The position numbers were made by a program, and so were the translations under genes. A stretch of 64,000 bases of DNA from Dendrobium chrysotoxum (Eukaryota > Streptophyta > Magnoliopsida > Asparagales > Orchidaceae): the NCBI GenBank assembly GCA_019925795.1, contig CM034300.1, forward strand, positions 39,179,135-39,243,134, read 5' to 3'. This document shows positions 45,371 to 56,764 of the stretch, one piece after another. Positions within the stretch are counted from its first letter, which is position 1. Each line of letters opens with the position of its first letter. A model generated the notes under the pieces. It had not been told where the DNA came from. It ran no database searches and was given only the letters and a program-made list of their open reading frames with translations.

Positions 45371-45930
45371 CTGTTTATATAGAAAATGGCCTGATCGTCC
45401 CGTACGATCGCGATATCGTCTGAGACGATTTGGTCATTTATGACGTCCTGGATGATTGGTCAAAAAGGTGGTTCGATCATCCAGGACGATCAGATATCAT
45501 CCAGGACGATTAGACACAGGCGATCGTCCCGAGGAGTCAGGCTGGACGACCGTTGACGAAAAGTATCGTCCAGGATGATTAGGTGGATCATCCGGGACGA
45601 TATGCAATAAATATGTTAGACGGGCCGAATTCCAATCGTCCAGCGGGTGACACGTGGATCGTCCGGGATGATGAGGTGGATCGTCCAGGATGATGGACAA
45701 TAATCGATGCAATATCAGCCATTTGATCAGATCAGGAAGATATGGATCATATCGTCCAGGATGATGTAAGGATCGTCCAGGACGATCACCAATAATTGGG
45801 ATTTTTCAGCAGCAGGAGCAGTGTGGGGACAATTTTGAACATATCGTCCAGGACGATGTTTGGATCGTCCAGAATGAAGTGGATAGTTCAGGACGATCGT
45901 GGTATCGTCCTGGACGATGTGAAGAAAACA
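45371..45930 (-). promoter_or_regulatory. Internal promoter candidate before the extra ORF, element F
   Basis: Reading the minus strand: paired dyads from 45930 down to about 45393 (for example 45772-45786 and 45751-45765, spacer 6 bp, centres 21 bp apart; others near 45395-45430, 45477-45512, 45564-45600, 45658-45695 and 45842-45877), then CTATATAAACAG at 45371-45382, then the ATG at 45297. It has the same parts as the U3 of the LTR, but the sequence between the dyads is different. Confidence 0.8.
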
Positions 45931-47265
45931 GAAAAAGATGAACGATGAAGATGACCGATCAGGATCCAAAAAACACAGCCATGAAATCAAAATAACACAA
46001 AAATGAATAAAACTTACAGCAAAAATACATCAAAGCAACGTTTTTTTTTATCAAGCTGCTCGAGTAAATCAGAATTTTTTTCCTTGATTTTAGATTCAAA
46101 AACCAATAACAGGAAGATTTACAGCGCTGAAATCCAGAAAAGGTTGGAAATAATCAACTTTCGTAACTCCGACCCCGGGCACCTTATCGATGCAAACCTC
46201 TTTCAAAATAAAAATTCGATTCAGAAGAAAAGACATTAGATTCGAAAAGAGATCCTTTTAAGCCTCGTTCTAGAAAAATATCTAATATAATAGTGTTACA
46301 AAGTAAAAAGTCAGAAATCAGAATTTTCAAACTCAAGCTTTTGAAATATTAAGTGGCGCACAGATTTCTCTAAGACATTTAACAATCTAAAAAGGAAGAA
46401 AGCTTGGTTTGGGCTCATTTTGTGCCTCTTTTTCAAATTAGTTGGCGCTTTGCGCATCTTTTGATTTTTGATACACTTTGTGTATCCAATTTGGCAATTT
46501 CGCATCTTTTCAGTTTTGGGCTCATTTTATGCCTCTTTTTCAAATTATCTGGTGCACTGCGCATCTTTTATAAGCTTTCTCCTTTTCATAATCATTAAAG
46601 AGTCTCAGCTGTGAGATTATCTTTCAGACATAGGAGATGACTCTCCACAATAAGGAAGAATGATTCACAAAATAAAAGCCATACAACATATGATAAATGC
46701 AATCACTTGGTTTAGAAAATCAAACTAATGACTCAAGACTTTGAAAAACACTATTGATATGAGGCAGATTACTGTAGGAAGATAAAATAATCTCTATTTT
46801 AAAAACTAACATTTTAATTTTGAAGAGGATTTTTATTCAAAAGAAACCATACACCAGTAAAAGAGTTAGAGGAAGAGAGACAATTATCAATGTTTCTTCC
46901 CTTTAACTGATTCAGTGGAATCAATCACTGCTTACCAGCTTCCAAACCAAAACAAGGTAAAAACTTCCATTCAAAAGTTCAGATTTTCAGAAGTAGTGAG
47001 CGGTGATCAGATTTTGAAAAACATAAAACAGTAAGTGCAAGATATGAACCAGTGAATAAAAACAGGTAGAAAATCACATCAAAGTAAATACTCAAATCAA
47101 ACTAACAGTAAGGCTAAAACAGAAATCAGTAGAAGAAATAAAATCAACTGAAAGCAAATAATCAAACTAAAACTAACTAACAGAAATCAGAAATCAGAAT
47201 ACCAAAACTAACTAAAAGAAATCAGAATACCAATCAGAATAATCATAAATCAGCAGTCATCAGAA
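45931..47265 (-). other. Spacer after pol, element F
   Basis: No supported gene. It holds the shared module (about 46080-46960) and the second hairpin array at 46411-46570. The stretch 46980-47265 is rich in ACTAACAGAAATCAG-like repeats (CAGAAATCAGAA words). Confidence 0.75.
46411..46570 (-). repeat. Second hairpin array, copy in element F
   Basis: Short inverted repeats in a row: GGGCTCATTTTGTGCC, GGCGCTTTGCGCATC, GATACACTTTGTGTATC, GGGCTCATTTTATGCC and GGTGCACTGCGCATC. The pair GGGCTC.. / ..GCGCATC occurs twice about 103 bp apart, so the array grew by local duplication. Confidence 0.78.
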
Positions 47266-50200
47266 TCAAGCATTTATATCAATCACTCCTAATCTGGTTC
47301 TCAAAATGCTGAATGAGTCAAAGGCCAGTGGTTTAGTGAATATGTCAGCCAGCTAATTTTCAGTTGCTACGTGATGTAGCTCAATGTCCCCTTTTGTAAC
47401 ATGGTCCCTAATGAAGTGATGCCTAATATCAATGTGTTTGGTCCTAGAATGTTGGATTGGATTCTTAGAGATACAGATGGCACTAGTATTATCACACAGA
47501 ATAGAAATTGTGCCAACAGGTACTCCTAAATCCAAGACTTATTGCTTCAACCAAAGAACTTGGGCCACACAACTTCCTAAGGTAATGTACTCAGCTTCAG
47601 CAGTGGAAAGTGCAACTGAGTTCTATTTTCTACTGGACCAGGAGACTAACGACTGTCCTATGAATTGACAAGTCCCAGAAGTACTCTTCCTATCCACCGT
47701 ACACCCCGCAAAGTCAGAATCAGAATATCCAATGATCTCAAAAGAGGTGCTGTGCCTAGGGTACCAAATTCCTAGGTTTGGGGTCCCTAAAAGATATCTA
47801 AGAATTCTCTTAACAGCAGTCAGGTGGGACTCTTTAGGATCAGCCTGAAACCTAGCACAAAGACAGACACTAAACATGATATCATGTCGGCTAGCAGTCA
47901 GGTAAAGCAGTGAACCTATTATCCCTCTATACTTCTTCTGATCAACAGATTTTCCATTTGAATCCTTATCTAACTGAACTGAGGAGGGCATGGGAGTATT
48001 AATTGGCTTGGCTTTTTCCATTTCATATTTCTTCAAAATGTCCTTAGTGTATTTTGATTGATTGAGAAAGGTTTCATCATCCGTTTGCCTTATGCTAAAC
48101 CCCAAAAAGTAGGACAATTCTCCCATTATACTTATCTCAAACTCCTTACTCATTATTTTAGAAAACTCTTCACATAAATATTCATAAGAAGATCCAAAAA
48201 TTATATCATCAACATAGATTTGAATAATGAGTAAGTCATCTCCTAATCTCCTCAGAAAAAGGGTGGTTTCTATGCTCCCCTTAACAAACTCTCTTTCTAA
48301 CAGGAATGTGCTAAGCCTCTCATACCAAGCTCTGGGTGCCTGTTTCAATCCATATAAGGCCTTTTTTAATTTATACACATGACTTGGATATTGGGAACTC
48401 TCAAAACCTGGGGGTTATTTTACAAAAACATCTTCTTTAATTACCCCATTTAAAAAGGCACTCTTGACATCCATTTGAGACAGCTTAAATCCCTTGTAAA
48501 AGGCAAAGGCTAGTAGCACTCTAATGGCTTCCAATATAGCTACAGGGGCAAAAGTCTCCTCAAAATCAATCCCTTCTATCTGATTATACCCCTTAGCCAC
48601 CAATCTTGCCTTATTTCTCACCACCACACCAGAATCATTCATCTTATTCTTAAAGACCCACTTGGTTCCCACAATACTTTGATTTTTAGGTCTTTCTAAT
48701 AACTCCCAAACATCATTCCTTACAAATTGATTTAATTCTTCCTACATAGCTAAAATCCAAAACTCATCCGACAAGGCTTGATTGATGTGGGTGGGTTCAG
48801 TCATTGAGATAAAGGCTGAATGGTTTACTTCCCTCCTAAGTCCATGCCTAGTCCTAACACCTTCAGAAGGGTCTCCTAAGATCAGTTCTTTAGGATGACT
48901 CGAAGAATATTTCCAATCTCTAGGCAATGAGGTTTGAGGTTCTACCCTTTCCTCCAAATTTGTATTTCCAACTCCTTGGGTAACCTCAACAATCTCTTCA
49001 TCTTCTACTTCAGATCTAGACTCCTTAGGATTAGATTCATCAAACACTACATGGGTTATTTCTTCCACCACCAGAGTCCTCCTATTGAACACCCTAAAGA
49101 TTTCCCCACACTTGAATATCCTAAGAACACACTTTCATCAGATTTGGGGTCAAATTTTCCTAAGAGTGATTTCCTGTTGTTCAGAATGAAAACCTTACAA
49201 CCAAAGATATGGAGGTGGGACAGATTTGGAGTTTTACCCTAATGATCTCATAAGGTGTCTTGTTCAGTTTGATTCTCACATTCACCCATTCAGCACATAA
49301 CAGGCAGTGTTCACCGCTTCAGCCTAAAAGTATTTTGGAAGTGAATACTCGGCAAGCATGGCTCTAGCGGCTTCCACTAAGGTCCTGTTCTTCCTTTCAG
49401 CTACCCCGTTCTGCTGAGGGGTCCTAGGAGCTGAAAAATTGTGACTAATCCAATGATTTTCACAAAAACATCCAAATCTTTCATTTTCAAACTCCCCTCC
49501 GTGATCACTATGGATGGTAATAATCTCACATCCTAACTTTTTCTTAATCCAAGTAGAGAAAGATCTAAACTCATCAAATGACTCAGATTTATGTGATAAA
49601 AACTTAACCCAAGTGAACCTCGAATAATCATCTACAATCAGAAAACCATAGACTTTCCCCCCTAAGCTGGCAGTGCTAATGGGTCCAAAGTGGTCCATGT
49701 GAAGAACTTCTAAAGGTCTAGAGGCGCTAATGTCCTTAATAGAGTGAAAAGAGGACTGGACTTGCTTCCCCAACTGACAGGCATCACACAGGTGATCTTT
49801 AGTGAACTTAAGCTTGGGCACACCTCTAACTAAGTCCTTTTGGGTGACTCTCCTAAGGGTTTTCATACTGGCATGACACAATCTCCTATGCCATAACCAA
49901 GACTCATCAGCAACAGTTTTTAAGCAAATTGAATTATCAGATTTAATGCAACTTACATCCAGCTTGTAGACGTTGTTGATCCTTTGCCCCTGCAAAACAA
50001 CTTCATCATTTAAGCTTAAAATACAGCCAGTGGGCAGGAATTTGATGCTGTATCCCTTGTCACAGAGTTGACTGATGCTCATCAAGTTGTGTTTCAGTCC
50101 ATCTATAAGCAAAACATTATCAATCATAAAATTCTTTGAATCACCAATTATACCTGAGCCTACCACCTTCCTGGTGGTGTTATCTCCAAGTGTAACCTTG

Positions 50201-50313
50201 CCTCCAGCTCTGGCCTCCAGCGAAATGAACTGATTTGCATCTCCAGTCATATGTCTAGAACATCCACTATCTAGGTACCACATGCTCTCACAAGGTCTTG
50301 TGTGAGAGCACAC
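47266..50313 (-). pseudogene. pol of copia element F (protease, integrase, RT, RNase H), slightly broken
   Basis: An open stretch 50313-49324 (329 codons) has the protease WYLDSGCSRHMTGD (active D-S-G kept), integrase zinc site WLWHRRLCHA..DHLCDACQLGK, and core residues in HMDHFGPI, SDHGGEFE and PQQNGVAERKNRT. Frameshifts and stops follow in the linker (49320-48680). RT: MGTKWVFKNKMND, DVKSAFLNGVIKEDV and YVDD at 48205-48216, open from 48378 to 47623. RNase H: DSDFAGCTVDRKSTSG, AEYITLGSC and HIDIRHHFIRDHV, to the stop at 47266 (GVIDINA). This is the polyprotein that matures, copies and integrates the element. Confidence 0.93.
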
Positions 50314-50426
50314 CTACAAAAGTATCAAACATTAGTCTTAGGAACCCAAACAGGTTTGGGTTCCTTCTTATGAAAAGAAGAATACAATGCATGCGTGCTG
50401 TGCTGTGAAACAGGCAGTTTGGGTTT

Positions 50427-52116
50427 CTACACCCAACGTGTACTACGGTGAACAGTGCAGGTGTGGGAAATATGTCCTAACATGCCACATGAAAAACATC
50501 TAACACCAGGAAAAGGGTTAACTAATCTATGTGGGTGATAATGCCTCTTCTTAGATGTATATGAAACATGCTTTGAAGAACTTGCAACAGATTTTTCAAA
50601 AGGTGGCGGTGCATAAAACTGTTCAAAAGTAGGCGGTGTTTTGTTCTTTTCATAAGCACTGATTTCTACTTTCAAAAACTCAATATGTTTATTTAAACTT
50701 GCAATTTCAAAGGTTCTTGCACTTTCATTACTTTCTAACTCACATGCCATATCATTCACTTTCTTAAAAGCACTTCTAATTCAACATGCGATGTTTTTAA
50801 CAAATCATGCTCAACAGTTAAATCAGAATATTTTTTGTTCAAATCATCGAATTCATCAAGCAAAGACATGTGATTGGAATCAACAGTGGAATGATCTTTA
50901 ACTACAAAATCATGCTCTTTTTGCAAAGTCAAGTAATCTAAATTCAAACTAGCATGAGTTTTCTTAAGCTTCCTATACGATGTATGAATTTTTTCAGAAA
51001 CTTCAAATAATTGATCGTAAGTAAGCTCACATACCTCTTCCTGGTCCGACTGACCAGGGTGATCATCAGCCATCAGACACAAGTTTGTTTCCTCCTCTTC
51101 AGCTTCAGTCTCAAAAGAGTCAGATGCAGAGTCTGCCTAGAACGCCTTCTGAATCCGCTTTTTGTCCGTTCTAAGCTTTGGTTTCTCCTCACCCTTCTCC
51201 ATGCTTGGGTGAGCTTTAAGTGTAGGACAATCAGCCTTAATATGTTTAGGCTTCCTGCATTCAAAACAAATAGATTCAGATGAACCCTTAAAATTTTTAT
51301 TAGACTTACCCTTGTTCCACTTCTGATAGTTCTTATGTTCTTCCTTAGAAAGCTTTTGAATTGCCTTGTGATTAAGGCAACATCATCGCTATCAGACCCG
51401 GAAGTGCTAGCATCTGAATCTTTGGCCTTTAGTGCCACTGTCTTCTCTTTCTTGCGTTCACCTGCATAAAGTTGCCTTTGGTTCACCCCTTGCTCGTAAG
51501 CAATGAGTGATCCAAGTAAGCTGTTAATAGAGTAAGTATTTAAATCTTTAGATTCAGTAATAGCAGTAATTTTAGCATCATAAGAAGCAGGCAAATATCT
51601 AAGAATTTTATTCACTCTTTCGTAGTTAGTAAGTTCTCTACCTAGAGTATGCAAAGAGGTAACAATCTGAGTGAACCTTGTGTACATTTCTAAAATAGTC
51701 TTACTAGATTTCATGCAAAAAAGTTCGTAATCATGTAACAAGATGTTTAACCTAGACTGTTTGACTTTAGTTATACCTTCGTATGTTATACATAATCTAT
51801 CCCAGATTTCCTTTCCCGTTGTACAAGTAGAAACACGCATATAGTCTTCAAATTTTAAAGCATAAAAGAAACAGTTCAAGTATTTTGCATTTAACTGTGT
51901 TAAATCACGATCATCAAACGTCCAATCAGCAAAAGGCAGTTCAGTTTTCACATTATTAATCTATCTAAAAGGTGGTTCGTATCCATCTTTAACTAACATC
52001 CACATGCGATAATCAATAGCTTACAGAAAAGTAGACATGCATGTTTTCAAAAATCAAAAGGAATATTGTCAAACAACGGTGGTCTCAGCAGTATTACGGT
52101 TGTTACAGTTAGCCAT
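50427..52116 (-). pseudogene. gag of copia element F, broken near the start
   Basis: ATG 52116 gives MANCNNRNTAETTVV and then stops at about 52071, 52056 and 52020. It is open again from 51951 (ELPFADWTFDDRDLTQLNAK, FEDYMRVSTCTTGKEIWDRL, LLHDYELFCMK). A first knuckle CFECRKPKHIKADC lies at about 51269-51228, then a frame change, an acidic and coiled-coil-like stretch (51082-50756), and a second knuckle CFSCGMLGHISHTC with all Cys/His kept (about 50505-50460). Two CCHC knuckles separated by about 240 residues is a feature of this family here. Confidence 0.9.
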
Positions 52117-52157
52117 GGATCAAATTCAAAAGCTTTTAAACCTAAATTTTGAATCCC

Positions 52158-52169
52158 GCTCTGATACCA
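52158..52169 (-). promoter_or_regulatory. Primer binding site of element F
   Basis: On the minus strand TGGTATCAGAGC, the exact 3' end complement of plant initiator-Met tRNA, two bases after the 5' LTR. It fixes orientation. Confidence 0.95.
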
Positions 52170-52171
52170 CT

Positions 52172-53777
52172 TGAAAGTTTGATAGGGATGTTAAGCCCTA
52201 GTGAACTAGTCCGGAGGCTAACCAAGAGGGGGGAGGGGTGAATTGGTTATTTAAAAATTTCACGATAACAATGAAAATCTTTTCGATACTTAGCAGTGAA
52301 AATAAGTAAACAAGAACGAAAAGATCAATCACAGATATTCACCCAAGCAGTTTATATTGGAAAAGTAAAGTGCAAAACTAAATCAGAAAAGCAAACCAGA
52401 TTTTATAGTCGTTTGGTCAACTTGACCTACGTCCACTCCCCGGAGCCACCCCTCCGGGTATTGCCCTAAACAAAAAGTGTCTCTCCTTTTGCTCCCACAG
52501 CAAGGCGGAGAAGCCGGTACAAACACCTCCTTTTCACCACACGGTGAGGCAGAGAACCTGACCTCCTTTTGCTTCCTCCAGAAGCAGGCAGAGAACCTTC
52601 GAACTCCTTTTGCTTCCACCTGAAGCGGGCAGAGAACCCCGGATCTTCTTGCGGACGATCCTCCCACGACGAACACTGACTAGATGAAAGATGACGAGCG
52701 GAGAAGATGACTCTGATCCGTGCTTGGAGCAACCTTAGTGAATCCCTCACTAACTCCCCCTCATAAGATCTCTCTCTCTCTAGGGTTTCTCTGGGAAGGA
52801 AGGTAGCAAAAGATTTTTCTTATTTTTAGAAAAAGTTCTTTTATAGGAGGGCTTAAAATTTACCCTAAATCTCAACTGGATCAGAAGACAGTTCAAATTC
52901 AACTGTTTTAGCCTGGACGATCAGGCTCTTCTGGACGATCAGTAGAAAAAATTATTCATATCGTCCTGTACGATCCTGCGATTGTCCGGGACGATTAGTG
53001 CAAATCAAGGAAAATCGTCCAGAAGACAGTTCGGGTCATCCAGAGAAACTTATGCTGGACGACCAAAAAATGACTTGATCGTCTAGGACGATAGGGACAT
53101 CGTCCGGTATGATTATTTCAAAAAAGGCCCTAAATCGTCCTGTACATAGTTCTGGACGTACAGCTTAAATGCACTAGACGATCAAAATCGTCCGGGACGA
53201 TCCTGCGATCGTCTAGGACGATATGATCGTATCAACCAAAAATAAATTTCTTTCCTTAATTACCAGATTAAATTAGGCATGATTGTACTGAATCGTCCGG
53301 GGTGATATACGTATCGTCCGGGACGATCAGACCAAGATACTAAAAATAAGAACTTGCCTAACTTGATCTGGCGGCAGAGAATTTCTGATTTGGGCATATC
53401 GTCCCGTACGATCCAGAGATCGTCCAGGACGATCTGCTTAATCAGACCCTCTTAACTTAGTTGCCCTAATTAGGGTTTCTGTTTTAGCTGGATCGTCCAG
53501 GATGATGTGAAAATCGTCCAAGACGATCTGAACAAAAAATGAACAGAAACTCTAATTCAGTCAAGCTCTCCCCCTGAGTGTGTGTGTGCAAGGTTACTTA
53601 GCTAGGGGATCTGTTACATTACAATTGACTCAATAAATGGAAAATCATACATTTGACACACTTAGACCCGATCTTGAGTTAGCTTGATTTGCCTGTGATC
53701 TTTTGTGCCTGAAACAGGTTAGCCAAGCAAAACACACTGGAAACATGTTTATCATCATCAAAACCAGATTTGCAAAA
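52172..53777 (-). repeat. 5' LTR of element F
   Basis: 1,606 bp, aligned with 42261-43912. The last base triplet reads AAA where the other LTR has ACA. Dyad array about 52905-53530, TATA CCTATAAAAG at about 52838-52847, leader hairpins 52495-52650. Compared with the 3' LTR it lacks one whole dyad pair next to the TATA-proximal end. Confidence 0.95.
52905..53530 (-). promoter_or_regulatory. U3 paired-dyad array and TATA, 5' LTR of element F
   Basis: Same arrangement as in the 3' LTR: pairs near 52965-53000, 53075-53112, 53187-53223, 53291-53326, 53398-53432 and 53492-53527. The TATA box lies at about 52838-52847, directly downstream on the minus strand. This is the copy that would drive full-length transcription. 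Confidence 0.88.
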
Positions 53778-53782
53778 AAGCT
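53778..53782. repeat. Target site duplication AAGCT (right) of element F
   Basis: AAGCT follows the 5' LTR of F and equals 42256-42260. The gag frame of element E continues from here. Confidence 0.92.
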
Positions 53783-55241
53783 GAGGTAGGAGGATCTCCC
53801 CGGTCAGTTGAGATAGATGCCACATTGCTACAGTTATAGACTCAGATGGCAGAGATGGCTAGGGCCATGGCAGCGATGATAGCTCAGTTGTTGGCTTTGG
53901 GGGCAATGCCCTAGATGATGGGCATAGGCACTCCTACTACATCCAGGGACGAGCCAGTAGCACCACCTGTACTAGCACCAAGTCCTGTAGGAGTAGACAG
54001 GGCCTAGAGAGCAGTTCCAGCGGCACCTACAACAGTTGCTTCTACTACCCCAGTCCAGAGTCTGTCAGTTCAGTTATCAGCCGGACAGATTCAGGATCTG
54101 ATTGCCTAGAAGGTCGAGCAGGCCATTTCCTTCAGGAATTCTGGAGAGGTAGTTAGCAGAAGGGCGTCCTTACCCAGTAGAGTACAAGCACGAGCCCTAC
54201 CCCCATGGTTTCGTCCCTCATAGGTTCAGAGTCTTTGATGGGTTTGGGAACCCGAGGCAGCACGTGGCCTAGTACCGAGCCATTTGTTGCAACATAGGAG
54301 GGAACGATGCACTGATGTTGAGACTCTTTGTCAGCAATTTAGTTGGGGTGGCCTTTGCCTGGTACGCCGACCTCCCCAACAATTCAGTACGCACCTTTGC
54401 AAAGTTAGAGCAGTTGTTTGTGCAGAGGTTTGTTAGTGCAGAGCAGCGAGTTACAGTTGGAGAGCTAGTTGTGACTAGACAGCGGCCCTGAGAGCCTCTC
54501 CCAGATTATATAGTCATATGGAGGAACCTCAGCCTACAGTGTGAGCCCTAGTTATAGGAGCAGCATGCAGTAGAAATTTTGTTGAAGAATATAGATGGTC
54601 CGATAGCACCTTATCTGAAGGGTTTCAACATCAGAACCTTTCAGAAGTTGTTGACAAAGGTGATCAGTCTGCAGGACAGCATACCGGATGCCGTCCCTCC
54701 TAAGGTTGAGAGTCAACCTTCACGTAGACCTCAGCGACAGGAGTCTTCAGGGGCACCTCCACCTAGGAGAGGGGAGGTACACAGTACTTATGGACCATCA
54801 GATAAGGGCAAGAAGCCCTTAGTCAGCTCAGCACCACCTCAGCAGTTTCACACACCGGGCCAGTCAGTAGTGCAGCCTAGACCCTCCCGTCGGACCCCAG
54901 AGAGTCAGAAATACCTACGGGAGAAGCTTAGTAAGGAATATCCCTTTAAAAGGGAAAGTGTGATGAAGATCTTCAAGTTCCTTACTACGAGAAACATCTT
55001 AACATTCCCAAACAACAATAGAGTGGAGGAGGAGGGGCAGACAGACCACCCACTCTATTGTCCATTTCACAGACATATCGGGCATGTTATAGAAGACTGC
55101 TATGTATTCAAGGATAGAGTCGAGAAGCTCATGGCTAGTGGACAGATCCACCTACAGGATAGCGACCTGGTTCAGCCCAAGGGCAAGACACCTCAGACAG
55201 TTCAGATGATCTCGGGCTCTAATAGTTACAGTGACAGCTAG
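53783..55241 (+). pseudogene. gag of gypsy element E, C-terminal part with capsid domain and zinc-finger-like motif
   Basis: Starts in the frame left at 42260 with LLQL, stop, TQMAEMARAMAAMIAQLLAL. The retrotransposon gag domain lies at about 54205-54490 after a frame change: FRVFDGFGNPRQHVAQY, GNDALMLRLFVSNLVG, AFAWYADLPNNSVRTF and QLFVQRFVSAEQRV. The open end 54579-55241 has LLKNIDGPIAPYLKGFNI, a Pro/Ser-rich linker and YCPFHRHIGHVIEDCYVFKD, the CXFHX4HX4C form usual in Tat-type gag. Stops at about 53808, 53911, 54004 and 54106 are TAG, mostly at likely CAG codons. Confidence 0.85.
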
Positions 55242-56030
55242 AGTGGCAGACAGAGCAGTCGTAGCAGATCACCCAGAGGTTCTGAGGGAGTGTGGCAGCT
55301 AGCACTCTCTCGGAAGAGAAAGCAGATGATCCGGCAGACAGTTCAGAGTTCAGAGGCAGTTGAGAGGAGGCCTACCCAGGCCAAGTCGACAGTTTCCAGC
55401 CCAGTTTCTTCGCCAGCACCTTTTTCTTCATCTATTTCTGTTGTAGTACCTACAGAGCACATTTCTTTTTCTATTTTATGTAATAAAAAGATGTATGAAA
55501 AGAAAAAGTTTGTTGTAACTTTCGAGGGGAAGACGGGACACCTTCCAACACTTACGCTGAAGGATTTTGTTCTCCTTTGACTGATGATGAAATAATAGAA
55601 GAAGGTGATTCTGGCTACTTCTGGTGTTCTGTTCCTGCTTTTATTTCTTCTAGCACTCGCTCTTTCAATATTTTACATGTTTCTTGTAATGATTCTGTAT
55701 GTGATGAAGAGTCTGAGTGTGATGAGGAACTGATATTTATGATTCTGGAGGGTGGTTGTTACATGGATTCAGAAGATGAATCCGAGAACCCACTCCAGTC
55801 GCTTTCCTTGGAGCCAACACAAGCCATCACCGCTAAACCAAGTGAATCTCCTATCGAAGATGACTCCATACATGAAGTTCACTTGCGTTTAGGGAATGTT
55901 CTTCCACCTAGAATGGCTAAGAATATAAAAGAAAAAGATAAGAACATTGTTACACAGCAGGACGATCCTATCCCTTCCTCCTGAGAGCGGTCTAAGGAGA
56001 AAGGGAAAGGCCCTCAGCTGGAGGTCGATT
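55242..56030 (+). pseudogene. Linker between gag and protease, element E
   Basis: Low-complexity, Ser-rich then acidic (SEAVERRPTQAKSTV at about 55345, then CDEESECDEELIFMI at about 55700). There is no domain I can name. The frame changes near 55580 and 55984 (TGA stops). It belongs to the polyprotein because it leads into the protease region. Confidence 0.6.
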
Positions 56031-56764
56031 ACAATGTGTTGGCCCATTTAAGCAAAATTCCTGCCCTTCTTAGTGTCTATGACGCTTTGATGATGTCTCC
56101 CGACTTGAGAGAGACCCTGATAAAAGCACTACTCGAACCAGAGTCCTATCAAGCCTTCTTTGTTTCCAAATCTGTTGGGGGTGCATGCTATTTGAGAGAG
56201 ACTCCATGCATTACCTTCTCAAATCGTGATCTCCTCTTGGGTACCTCTGATCACAATCGTCCTTTGTATGTCACTGCTGAAGTCAATGGTTATGAGTTGA
56301 ACAGGGTCCTCATTGACTAAGGAGCTTCAGTAAACATCCTCAGTTATGAAACTTTGAAGAGCCTCTCCCTGGGTCATTTGAAGTTAACCTCCGATAAGAT
56401 TATGTTGAAAGGCTTCAATGGCCAAGGATAGCGTGCCCTAGGGTCCATCATCCTACCCCTGAAGTTTGGAAATTTCCTTACTGAGGTGAAGTTTCATGTC
56501 ATTGAGGCCGATACTTCATACAGGGCTCTCTTAGGAAGGCCCTGGATTTATGAGTATGGAATGGTGCCCTCCACCCTGCACCAATGTATGAAGTATATGA
56601 GGAATGAAGTCGAGTACTCCATTCCTGGGGATACCCAACCCTTTTCCCTGCACGAGGTCTCTATTTACGATGATGCTGAGCATTACATACCTCGTAAGAA
56701 GAGTAAACCTCCTTCTGTCCAGTCACCAGTGATACCTGCCAGTACTGTACAGGGTCCTGTATAG
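56031..56764 (+). pseudogene. Aspartic protease region of gypsy element E
   Basis: VLAHLSKIPALLSVYDALMM (about 56036) is a block often found before the protease in Tat elements. Protease: RPLYVTAEVNGYELNRVLID, stop (TAA), GASVNILSYETL at about 56251-56355. The active D with GAS is kept, but the residue between is a stop codon. Then KIMLKGFNG (about 56396) and FHVIEADTSYRALLGRPWIY (56489-56548), the flap and ILGRPW-like end of the fold. A TAG stop lies near 56430. Confidence 0.8.

Larger units (their letters stand above)
42261..53777 (-). mobile_element. Copia element F (minus strand), complete, youngest of the nest
   Basis: 11.5 kb with both LTRs (1,652 and 1,606 bp), an exact primer site, gag, full pol, extra ORF, polypurine tract and 5-bp duplications. 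The two LTRs are very alike over long stretches and differ by small changes and one removed dyad pair. All pol catalytic motifs are visible but several in-frame stops and frameshifts remain. Inserted in the gag of element E. SIRE/Maximus-like. Confidence 0.95.
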
